8,272 bases of DNA from Peptococcaceae bacterium UBA7185 (GTDB taxonomy: Bacteria; Bacillota; Peptococcia; Peptococcales; Peptococcaceae), in NCBI GenBank assembly GCA_002491065.1, contig DKVF01000078.1:1-8272 (forward strand), read 5' to 3'. Shown one piece after another: positions 1 through 5,739 of this stretch. The notes under the pieces were generated by a model. The model was not told the DNA's origin and searched no databases. It worked only from the letters and a program-made list of their open reading frames with translations. Numbering within the stretch: position 1 is the first letter of the stretch; every line of letters starts with the position of its first letter. Both the position numbers and the translations under genes were made by a program.

Positions 1-315
1 ATCCGCCACAGTATCAAATGTCCCTGCCAGCAGATATGGACACATGCCCAGAGCAGCAGCAAAAATCCATCCGAAGGTGACGATGGCCGCCCCATCCCGT
101 ACCTGCAAATGTATATTTTTTTTCGCAGGACGCCAATAGAGCATCATCATGATGCCAATCCCCAAGGTAAGCGGCATCATGAACAGAAATACGTTAATAC
201 ATGTTTCCCGATAGAAAAGCGCTGTTATAATCGGCAGCACCATACAGCAAGCTACAATGATCAGCAACTCACCCACTGTATACCATACAACATTTCCCTT
301 CCGCGCTCTTCTCAT
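1..315 (-). CDS. trkH: Second TrkH-family potassium transporter subunit, N-terminal part (cut by window edge)
   Basis: Reading leftward from ATG at 315-313 there is an open frame of 105 codons with no stop before the left edge, so the C-terminal part lies outside the window. The visible protein starts MRRARKGNVV. It has two hydrophobic segments in its first 55 residues or so, then a third before the edge. It aligns without large gaps to the start of the neighbouring trkH product: ELLIIVACCMVLP matches KLLIIIGCSMLIP, and GMCPYLLAGTFDTVAD matches AMIPYLWTGTFHTVTD. This is the M1-M2 region of the first pore repeat of TrkH/KtrB cation transporters. Family members use four such repeats to pass K+ through the cytoplasmic membrane, gated by a TrkA/KtrA ring. 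The start codon shares one base with the upstream stop (TAATG), and an AGGGA ribosome binding site lies inside the end of the upstream gene, so translation is probably coupled. The paralogues are diverged, not a recent duplication. The selectivity-filter loops are not visible, so activity cannot be judged. Confidence 0.88.
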   Translation of the reverse strand, partial: MRRARKGNVVWYTVGELLIIVACCMVLPIITALFYRETCINVFLFMMPLTLGIGIMMMLYWRPAKKNIHLQVRDGAAIVTFGWIFAAALGMCPYLLAGTFDTVAD

Positions 316-1844
316 TATTCTTCCCTCACCATCGGCTCAAAAAATCCATCCTCTTCCAATGTTTCCACTACAGCTGTCTCATCCTGATACTGCCGTTTTG
401 TAGGCAACGGCAAAAACAGTACCAATACCGTATACAACTCTAACCGACCAATCAACATTAAAAAACTTAAAATCCATTTTGCCAACGTAGGAGCGGAAGA
501 AAAAGATTCTGTCGGCCCCCACTGACCCCAAGCAGGTCCTACACCGCCTAGACAGCTCATCACAGCAGTCAGAGAATCCAAAAACTCCCCGCCGCACAGA
601 CAAACCAAATATGTGGCAATCAGCACCAAAACCAAATAAATATAGAAAAACGTCATCACACTGAGCACCACATCATCATCCAACAATTGATTATTGGATT
701 TTAACCGCGTCACCATACGCGGATGCAAAAACCGCCGAATTTCCTGTACCGCTTTCTTCGCCAAAATGACATGACGGTCAATTTTAATCCCACCAGTGGT
801 AGAACCGGCACAAGCACCACAAAGCATTAATAGCATCAAGATCATCTGAGCCGGCATCGCCCACTGCTCAAAATCACAGGTAATAAACCCTGTAGTAGAA
901 AGAATGGATACTACCTGAAAAGCTGCATACCGCAAAGCCACCAGCCAGTGATAGCCATATTCCGGCGCGATAAACCAAACCACCGCCAATGTAAAAAACA
1001 AGGCCACACAGACATATACCCGAAATTCTAAGCTTCGCAAGAAGCATTTCAAACTTTTTTTGCGCCAGGCATAAAAATAAAGCGAATAATTGACTCCTGC
1101 CAAAAACATGGCAAGCACAGTAACCCAATCCACCACAGCGCTGTCATAATAGCCCAGACTGGCATTTTTCGTAGAAAAGCCCCCGGTAGAGATCACAGAA
1201 AAGCCATGATTTAACGCATCAAAAAGATTCAACCCCGCCAAAAGATAGAGCACAATCACAATCACAGTATTGACCATATAAATACACCACAGACTGCGCG
1301 CAGTCTCGCTGATTTTCGGCCGCAGCTTGCCCTTTACCGGTCCAGAGCTTTCTGCGCGGAAAATCTGCATCGCGCCCACGCCATGTCCAGCCAGTAAAGC
1401 CACAAACAACACCATAATACCCATACCGCCCAGCCAATGGGTAAGACTGCGCCACATCAGGACGCAATGAGCTGTGCCCTCTATATCATCCAGGACCGAA
1501 GCACCTACCGTAGTCAAACCGGACATCGTCTCAAAAAACGCATCGGTCACCGTGTGAAAAGTTCCCGTCCAGAGATAAGGTATCATGGCAACCACCGTCA
1601 CCACAAGCCAGCCGTAAGCCACCAATGCATAATTCTCCCGTAAAGAAATATGTTTCTGCCACCGTGTTGGACGCAGCCAAAAATAGAGCGCGCCACCTGC
1701 AGCGGACACCATCGCCGCAGTCAGCAAAAAAACCAGATAATCATCCTCATGATAATAAATCCCCACTGCGGCGGGAATCAACATACTGCAGCCGATGATG
1801 ATCAACAATTTTCCGATTCTGCTCCAAACATAACTTCTCTGCAT
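315..1844 (-). CDS. trkH: TrkH-family potassium uptake protein, membrane pore subunit
   Basis: The 509-residue integral membrane protein has the length and layout of full TrkH. TrkH forms the K+-conducting pore in the cytoplasmic membrane and is gated by cytoplasmic TrkA. Four M1-P-M2 repeats can be followed by their filter loops, each with the expected glycine: LTTVGAS near 110-116, ISTGGFST near 218-225, LSTTGF near 315-320 and SCLGGVGP near 430-437. Other family signatures are WLGGMGIMVL at 137-146, the gating-loop motif GSTTGGIK at 347-354, and GRLELYTVLVLFLP at 466-479. Acidic residues dominate the cytoplasmic tail after 485. The start at ATG 1844 follows GAGGTG with 6 nt spacing and lies 3 nt after the trkA stop, so the gene is in the trkA operon. 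Its stop overlaps the start of the second trkH by one base. It could transport Na+ or both ions; the filter glycines favour K+. Confidence 0.95.
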   Translation of the reverse strand: MQRSYVWSRIGKLLIIIGCSMLIPAAVGIYYHEDDYLVFLLTAAMVSAAGGALYFWLRPTRWQKHISLRENYALVAYGWLVVTVVAMIPYLWTGTFHTVTDAFFETMSGLTTVGASVLDDIEGTAHCVLMWRSLTHWLGGMGIMVLFVALLAGHGVGAMQIFRAESSGPVKGKLRPKISETARSLWCIYMVNTVIVIVLYLLAGLNLFDALNHGFSVISTGGFSTKNASLGYYDSAVVDWVTVLAMFLAGVNYSLYFYAWRKKSLKCFLRSLEFRVYVCVALFFTLAVVWFIAPEYGYHWLVALRYAAFQVVSILSTTGFITCDFEQWAMPAQMILMLLMLCGACAGSTTGGIKIDRHVILAKKAVQEIRRFLHPRMVTRLKSNNQLLDDDVVLSVMTFFYIYLVLVLIATYLVCLCGGEFLDSLTAVMSCLGGVGPAWGQWGPTESFSSAPTLAKWILSFLMLIGRLELYTVLVLFLPLPTKRQYQDETAVVETLEEDGFFEPMVREE

Positions 1845-1847
1845 TGT

Positions 1848-3194
1848 TTACACCTCTAGTCGCAGAAAGTATTCAACCTTCCGCACTGCCGCCGCAGCTG
1901 CAAAAATAATGATGCGATCTCCCGGCAATAATACATCACTCCCGGAAGGAATCACCGCATCATTATTGCGAAACCGTGCGCCAATCAAAATCCCTTTGGG
2001 CAACCCCAGCTCCTTAATCGGCCGGTTGATCAACCGCTTCATTCTGCTGTTCACAATAATCTCATACACCTCTGCAGAGCCTTTCTCCAGGACATTGATT
2101 GATAAAAACTCGCTGTTGCGCACAAACCGCAGCACCGCTTCCGCCGTCAAAAGCCGCGGACTGATAGCAACATCAATCCCTACCGCCTCAATCAGCGGCA
2201 AATAATCAGAACGGCGCACCTGGGCAATGGTACGCCCTGCGCCCAAACGCTTTGCCATCAAGGAAACTAAGATATTCAGCTTGTCATCCTCCGTCAAAGC
2301 TACAAAAAGATCCGACTCCTGCACCCCTTCATCCTGCAGCAAATCAATATCACTGCCATCGCCGTTCAAAATAATCGCTTCATTTAGTTGCCCCGCTAAA
2401 AATTTGCAATGCTTATAATCTTTCTCGATAATCTTAACCTCAAGGCCCCGTTTTTCCAGAAGCTGCGTCAAATAAAAAGCGACGCGGCTGCCGCCGATCA
2501 ACATGACCGAATGAATCGTCTGCCTGTGAAACCCTAAATAATTTTCAATTTCCCGCATCTGGTCTGTGCGTCCAATCAAAAATACCCGATCCCCCAACAA
2601 AATCTGGTCATCCCCACGGGGAATAATCAGCGTATCCTCCCGCAAAATCGCCGCCACCAAAAAGTGATGCTGGCCGTGAATCTCCTTCAGCGCACAGTTG
2701 ATCACAGGATTTCCTTTCTCTATACGCAGCTCCAGCAAAGTAATTTTGCCCTTGGCATAATAGTTTACATCTACTGCTTCCGGCACTGAAATAATTTTGG
2801 CAATCTCCGCAGCGGCAACCCGTTCCGGGTTAATCAATAAATCCACATTCAAAGCCGGATTGGAGGAGAGCTTATTGTTGCGGTCATATTCCGGCTTGCG
2901 CACACGGGCAACGGTCTTTTTTACGCCATATTGTCCCGCCAGCATACAAGACAGCATATTCAGCTCATCGTTTTCCGTCACCGCAATCAGCAAATCAGAC
3001 TTTTCTATCTCTATGCTTTCCAATAAACGAGAATCCGCGCCATTGCCCAGCAACGCCTGTACATCCAAATTTTCTTCTACCACCTGCTGCCGTTCCTCAT
3101 CCTTTTCGATGACAAATACATCATGTCCTTCCTGTGACAATGTTTCCGCTATGTTATAACCGATTTTTCCGGCTCCTATAATCACTGCCCGCAT
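1848..3194 (-). CDS. trkA: TrkA potassium uptake regulatory subunit (two RCK repeats)
   Basis: The 448-residue cytoplasmic protein is the ligand-binding gating subunit for TrkH. It has the full-length duplicated architecture: RCK_N (about 1-120), RCK_C/TrkA_C (about 135-215), RCK_N (about 228-350) and RCK_C (about 365-448). The first Rossmann fold has a canonical nucleotide loop GAGKIG at 7-12, an acidic residue at the end of strand 2 (VIEKD, E30) and GNGAD at 50-54. The second fold has GGSRVA at 234-239, IIEKD at 255-259 and NGDGSD at 277-282; its glycine loop is weaker, with alanine in place of the third glycine. RCK_N domains of this family bind NAD(H) or ATP/ADP. In some Bacillota, RCK_C domains of K+ transporters bind cyclic di-AMP, which cannot be read from the sequence here. 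A TTG at 3203 in frame would add three residues, but it directly abuts the AGGAG ribosome binding site, so ATG 3194 (9 nt spacing) is chosen. First gene of the trk operon. Confidence 0.95.
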   Translation of the reverse strand: MRAVIIGAGKIGYNIAETLSQEGHDVFVIEKDEERQQVVEENLDVQALLGNGADSRLLESIEIEKSDLLIAVTENDELNMLSCMLAGQYGVKKTVARVRKPEYDRNNKLSSNPALNVDLLINPERVAAAEIAKIISVPEAVDVNYYAKGKITLLELRIEKGNPVINCALKEIHGQHHFLVAAILREDTLIIPRGDDQILLGDRVFLIGRTDQMREIENYLGFHRQTIHSVMLIGGSRVAFYLTQLLEKRGLEVKIIEKDYKHCKFLAGQLNEAIILNGDGSDIDLLQDEGVQESDLFVALTEDDKLNILVSLMAKRLGAGRTIAQVRRSDYLPLIEAVGIDVAISPRLLTAEAVLRFVRNSEFLSINVLEKGSAEVYEIIVNSRMKRLINRPIKELGLPKGILIGARFRNNDAVIPSGSDVLLPGDRIIIFAAAAAVRKVEYFLRLEV

Positions 3195-3203
3195 CTTTCT
3201 CAA

Positions 3204-3208
3204 CTCCT
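3204..3208 (-). promoter_or_regulatory. Ribosome binding site that sets the trkA start
   Basis: On the minus strand AGGAG is followed by 9 nt and then ATG at 3194. The in-frame TTG at 3203-3201 touches the AGGAG directly and cannot use it, so the shorter, ATG-initiated protein is the better model. Confidence 0.75.
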
Positions 3209-3242
3209 GACCCTTTTTCTACAATCAAGTGCATTTTGTTAT

Positions 3243-3270
3243 ATTATACCACCAGAAAAAACAGTTGCAA
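3243..3270 (-). promoter_or_regulatory. Sigma-70 type promoter of the trkA-trkH-trkH operon
   Basis: On the minus strand, TTGCAA (3270-3265) is separated by 16 nt from a perfect TATAAT (3248-3243). TGG directly before the TATAAT makes it an extended -10 element (TGnTATAAT). The predicted transcript start is near 3236, giving a leader of about 40 nt to the trkA ATG, too short for most large riboswitches. The promoter sits just downstream of the lysR terminator, so the trk operon is transcribed independently of the LysR gene. Confidence 0.75.
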
Positions 3271-3287
3271 CAAAATATCCGTTGTAT

Positions 3288-3310
3288 AAAAATTAGAGAG
3301 ACATCTCTCT
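3288..3310 (-). terminator. Probable intrinsic terminator of the LysR-family gene
   Basis: On the minus strand a 7-bp self-complementary stem, AGAGAGA (3310-3304) with TCTCTCT (3301-3295), is followed by AA and five T (3292-3288). The nominal 2-nt loop means that the innermost pair is probably open, leaving about 6 bp. The stem is short and only about half GC, so efficiency may be moderate. It lies 32 nt past the lysR stop and just before the trkA promoter. Confidence 0.6.
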
Positions 3311-3342
3311 GCTTCTCTAAAAGATAGTTTTCCCGCCATATT

Positions 3343-4314
3343 TTATTTTAATTCCGCTTTATCTACTTTGCCGTACAGCTGGTCTTTTTTTTGCATTTCC
3401 GCATAAAACTTCTTTAATATTTCTAAAAAGCAGGTTTCCACTGTACTGAACTTCCGTTTTTTTTGGGTAATCAATACATGCATGGTACGGACCTGTACAT
3501 CCACCAACCCTACTCTGTGAATCAAGCCCGACGTCACATAAGGATCCTCTCTGCCAGCAAAAGAACTAGCCATTACCGCCACACCCAAATTTGCAGCAAT
3601 TGCCTGCTTTACGCTGTCCTTGTCCTGAAAGGAGATAATACTGTTGGGACATATCTCATCTTCTCCTAAGATCATACAATTTTCCTCATAATTGTGCTCC
3701 TGCTGAATAATCCACGGATATGCATAGGCTTCCTCTACTTCCACTTCCTCTTCCAAAGCCAACGGACTCTCAGAACCCGTATATAACATGAAATCTTCCA
3801 CCAATAGCTGTTCTGCATCAAAATTGCGCATACCCAAACTGGACTGCAGCGTTTTCAGCTTATCCACACCCACAAAAGAAGTCACGCTGATCGTAGAAAT
3901 CCCCGCCAATAAGGACGTCATGCTTTTATCCGGCAGAGTTTCCTTTACATGCACCGTGATTCCAGGATAAGCCTGCTTACAGGCAATAATCACCCGAGGC
4001 ATAATGGTACTGCAAATGGTGGACGAAGCGTCCACATAGACATCGCCGTTAATATAATCAGGACTCTCATTGGAATTGCGGATATGCTCCACCTCATTTA
4101 AAATCACATCCACCGAGCCCATCAATTTTTCGCCGTCCTCCGTCAATTCCACGCCCTGATTAGAACGACGAAACACCTTATATCCTACTTCCTCCTCAAA
4201 ATTATGAATGGCATTGCTAATCGTAGGCTGTGTCAAAAACAGCTGCTTTGCCGCTTTTGAAATGGAACGGCACTGCGCCACTGCCTTAATATAACGAAAC
4301 TGCTCTAAATTCAT
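3343..4314 (-). CDS. LysR-family transcriptional regulator, target unknown
   Basis: The 323-residue protein has the usual LysR length. Residues 1-60 form the winged helix-turn-helix: MNLEQFRYIKAVAQ, then SISKAAKQLFLTQPTISNAI (about 17-36, the helix-turn-helix itself), then a stretch ending VFRRSNQGVELTEDGEKL. A linker helix follows, and from about residue 92 a periplasmic-binding-protein-like effector domain opens with DVYVDASSTICSTIMPRVI. The lysine-rich C-terminal tail resembles no ligand-specific signature that I recognise, so no effector or regulon is assigned. An in-frame GTG at 4332 could extend the protein by six residues. ATG 4314 is preferred because the family normally begins at this M-N-L-x-Q-F/L motif and GGGGTG lies 6 nt before it. 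The gene is a monocistronic unit by context: its own probable promoter region lies upstream and a terminator follows. It lies directly before trkA in the same direction, not in the divergent layout typical of a LysR gene and its target. Confidence 0.9.
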   Translation of the reverse strand: MNLEQFRYIKAVAQCRSISKAAKQLFLTQPTISNAIHNFEEEVGYKVFRRSNQGVELTEDGEKLMGSVDVILNEVEHIRNSNESPDYINGDVYVDASSTICSTIMPRVIIACKQAYPGITVHVKETLPDKSMTSLLAGISTISVTSFVGVDKLKTLQSSLGMRNFDAEQLLVEDFMLYTGSESPLALEEEVEVEEAYAYPWIIQQEHNYEENCMILGEDEICPNSIISFQDKDSVKQAIAANLGVAVMASSFAGREDPYVTSGLIHRVGLVDVQVRTMHVLITQKKRKFSTVETCFLEILKKFYAEMQKKDQLYGKVDKAELK

Positions 4315-4627
4315 CTTCTCCACCCCAACCACTTTGACAATTTTTTATCTTTTCTATCATACGCTCTTGTTCATCCATACTTATTTTTCATCTGCTCAAG
4401 ATACCGCAGCCAGTTTATCTTTGCGTCCCTGTAGTGATCTGCTCAGCACACACTTTGCAAAAAACATGTGCCGCGCCCAACATTTTATATTGATTCACTT
4501 TTGTAATCAGTATATCACAAATTTCGTGAAAAAAGTAGCATTCTCTAAAAAAAATGATTTTTTATCATGAATCACTACATAGCATACAAACAATCTACAG
4601 GCCGTCACTTTTTGTAAATTTGCCCAT
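4315..4627. other. Intergenic region upstream of the LysR gene, no protein gene seen
   Basis: This AT-rich stretch between lysR and the ribU terminator holds no convincing coding frame on either strand. It contains a possible extended -10 promoter for lysR with an overlapping near-palindrome (4509-4529), an AT-rich inverted repeat ATGAT/ATCAT around five T (4554-4568), a 9-nt direct repeat ATCTGCTCA on the plus strand (4390-4398 and 4437-4445), and a minus-strand hairpin AAGATA/TATCTT with a 12-nt loop (4401-4424). If the promoter call is right, about 190 nt of untranslated leader precede lysR. Confidence 0.6.
4509..4529 (-). promoter_or_regulatory. Possible lysR promoter (extended -10) with overlapping near-palindromic operator
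   Basis: On the minus strand, TGATATACT (4517-4509) fits the extended -10 pattern TGnTATAAT with one mismatch. No good -35 is present at 16-18 nt. Overlapping it, the 15-nt element at 4515-4529 (plus strand TCACAAATTTCGTGA) is a near-perfect palindrome, failing only at one symmetric pair and the centre. A dyad on a promoter upstream of a LysR gene is the usual position for autoregulation, but the element is not an exact T-N11-A LysR box. The assignment is inference. Confidence 0.4.
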
Positions 4628-4663
4628 AAAAAATCCCATCTCCGTAAACAACAAAGATGGGAT
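4628..4663 (-). terminator. Intrinsic terminator of ribU
   Basis: On the minus strand, ATCCCATCT (4663-4655) pairs perfectly with AGATGGGAT (4641-4633) across a 13-nt loop and is followed by six T (4633-4628, the first shared with the stem). It starts 17 nt after the ribU stop. A second pair, CCCATAA (4679-4673) with TTATGGG (4629-4623), brackets the whole hairpin and could extend it, partly at the cost of the U-tract. Confidence 0.85.
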
Positions 4664-4680
4664 AGCATTTTCTTATGGGA

Positions 4681-5319
4681 TTACTGTTCTAACTGCCGAC
4701 CCAGTTTGCGATAGAGCAAAAAGGTCAGAGCACTGATGATAATGCCCTTCAGCAAATTGAAAGGTGCTACTGCAAATAAGATAAATGTTTTTAAATCCAC
4801 AATGGCAGGATTCAGTGCATTGCCCATTTGAATAAAAAATTCCAACGGCTGACCGAATACTGTAGCATATACCGGCAGTAAAATGAAATAATTGATTACC
4901 GAGCCCAACAGCACCATACATACAATACCTGCAGCCATGCCCAGCAGCATACCCTTTATATTGCGCTGTCTGCGGTAAATCCACGCTGCCGGCACTACAA
5001 AGGAGCAACCAATGAGAAAATTGGCAAATTCCCCTACGCCGCCGGTAATCGTGCCGTTTAACACAAAGTTTAATAAAATTTTAATGAGCTCAATCATTGC
5101 GCCCGCCGCAGGTCCCATGGACAACGCGCCTACCATCACAGCCAGTTCGCTCAAATCCAGCTTATAAAAGCTTGGCGCAAACCACAGCGGCGCTTCAAAC
5201 AACATCAGCACGCCGGCCACCGCCGCCAGCAACGCAATTTTGGTGAGCGTACTCAACGCCATTTTCTTTCCAGTACTTTTCTGCTGCATCATTCCTGCTT
5301 TTCTTTCGATCTGTTCCAT
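4681..5319 (-). CDS. ribU: Riboflavin ECF transporter substrate-binding subunit RibU
   Basis: The 212-residue membrane protein matches the length and about six-helix layout of ECF S components. A basic N-terminus (to about 24) is followed by hydrophobic helices. The RibU signature lies at about 51-102: FYKLDLSEL, then a glycine-rich GALSMGPAAG, then ELIKILLNFVLNGT and GGVGEFANFLIG. In this family the S component binds riboflavin at the outer face of the cytoplasmic membrane and is moved by a shared energising module (EcfT plus two EcfA ATPases), which is not encoded in the window. The start at ATG 5319 follows GGGAGGG with 7 nt spacing. The FMN riboswitch directly upstream independently supports riboflavin (or another flavin precursor) as substrate. 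The gene is a single-gene transcription unit with its own promoter, riboswitch and terminator. Confidence 0.93.
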   Translation of the reverse strand: MEQIERKAGMMQQKSTGKKMALSTLTKIALLAAVAGVLMLFEAPLWFAPSFYKLDLSELAVMVGALSMGPAAGAMIELIKILLNFVLNGTITGGVGEFANFLIGCSFVVPAAWIYRRQRNIKGMLLGMAAGIVCMVLLGSVINYFILLPVYATVFGQPLEFFIQMGNALNPAIVDLKTFILFAVAPFNLLKGIIISALTFLLYRKLGRQLEQ

Positions 5320-5352
5320 GTCAGATCCCTCCCATGTTTAGATTTTACTGAA

Positions 5353-5389
5353 GTTTTTCTTATATACAAACTCTTGGCATAAGAAAAAC
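5353..5389 (-). repeat. Perfect 11-bp inverted repeat overlapping the attenuator U-tract
   Basis: On the plus strand GTTTTTCTTAT (5353-5363) and ATAAGAAAAAC (5379-5389) are exact reverse complements separated by 15 nt. In the ribU RNA the 5' arm is the final G of the attenuator stem plus its U-tract, and the 3' arm lies 20 nt upstream of the ribosome binding site. The structure forms only in transcripts that pass the terminator. Its role is not known to me. Confidence 0.7.
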
Positions 5390-5408
5390 CTCTGAAAATC
5401 TTCAGAGG
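5384..5408 (-). terminator. Riboswitch-controlled attenuator terminator before ribU
   Basis: On the minus strand CCTCTGAA (5408-5401) pairs with TTCAGAGG (5396-5389) around a 4-nt loop and is followed by TTTTTCTT (5388-5381). It lies about 50 nt after the FMN riboswitch and 65 nt before the ribU start, as expected for transcriptional attenuation. The stem contains GAAGAT (5403-5398, spanning the 5' arm and loop), the same sequence as the 3' strand of the riboswitch closing helix, which suggests how the two structures compete. Confidence 0.85.
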
Positions 5409-5458
5409 CTTGAAACTGCACCGTATTGCCAGAATATCAAATATCCCGCATATCTATG

Positions 5459-5573
5459 CATCTTCTACCATCCAGACTATACTGTCGGTGCTGGAATTAC
5501 ACCAGCTCAACCCTTTTTTAAAGGCTCGCGGACTTTTACCGCCGGTAGGGAATCACACCCTGCCCCGAAGACT
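5459..5573 (-). promoter_or_regulatory. FMN riboswitch (RFN element)
   Basis: The minus strand carries the conserved RFN elements in order: TCTTCGGGGCAGGGTG (from about 5572), GATTCCC, ACCGGCGGT, GTCCGCGAGCC, GCTGGTGTAATTCCAGC, ACCGACAGTATAGTC, TGGATGG and GAAGA. The closing helix P1 is formed by TCTTC at the 5' end and GAAGA at the 3' end. The variable arm is short and A-rich (AAAAAA within 5511-5523). This class binds FMN and, in Bacillota, turns off downstream genes by favouring a terminator. Here that terminator is at 5384-5408 and the controlled gene is ribU, so riboflavin import falls when FMN is plentiful. Confidence 0.96.
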
Positions 5574-5587
5574 ATGTTTATATTGTT

Positions 5588-5616
5588 ATTGTAGTACATC
5601 CTACAGAACTTGTAAA
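5588..5616 (-). promoter_or_regulatory. Promoter of the ribU riboswitch transcript
   Basis: On the minus strand TTTACA (5616-5611) is separated by exactly 17 nt from TACAAT (5593-5588), each one mismatch from consensus. Transcription would start near 5581, about 8 nt before the riboswitch aptamer, which is the expected distance for a short 5' lead-in. Confidence 0.8.
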
Positions 5617-5662
5617 GTATTTTTCTCAAAAATCAGATTCATTTGACAAAGAATACAATATT

Positions 5663-5700
5663 ACAGGGCAACATCCATCCGCAGATGCATATTGCCCTGT
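5663..5700 (-). terminator. Hairpin after valS, possible terminator
   Basis: ACAGGGCAA and TTGCCCTGT (5663-5671 and 5692-5700) pair perfectly over 9 bp. After a mismatch the stem continues with AT/AT and then CATC/GATG around a 4-nt loop, about 15 bp in all. On the minus strand it lies 39 nt after the valS stop. The following AATATTGTATTC is a poor U-tract, so it may be a weak terminator or a 3'-end protecting hairpin. No other terminator lies between valS and the ribU promoter. Confidence 0.5.
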
Positions 5701-5739
5701 ACATTCCATTAGCTGTTTCTCGGAGAACACATTACCGGG

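Noticed and set aside
3195..3203. Upstream TTG start for trkA (three extra residues)
   Set aside because: The TTG directly touches the AGGAG ribosome binding site, leaving no spacing; ATG at 3194 is correctly spaced and starts at the Rossmann strand as in the family.
4334..4360. Plus-strand TTGACA followed by TATCAT
   Set aside because: The spacer is only 15 nt and no gene follows on the plus strand; the region is T-rich enough to give such matches by chance.
4415..4483. A 22-codon minus-strand frame in the lysR leader (contains FCKVC)
   Set aside because: It fits inside the possible leader transcript, but no convincing ribosome binding site precedes its ATG and frames this short occur by chance. 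Without conservation data it is not supportable as a leader peptide.
4334..4570. A 78-codon open frame on the plus strand in the lysR upstream region
   Set aside because: It has no ribosome binding site, a low-complexity hydrophobic then polar sequence, no recognisable motif, and overlaps the proposed lysR promoter and leader.
5410..5646. A 78-codon plus-strand frame across the riboswitch
   Set aside because: It is the antisense of the FMN aptamer and ribU promoter; the conserved RNA explains the sequence.
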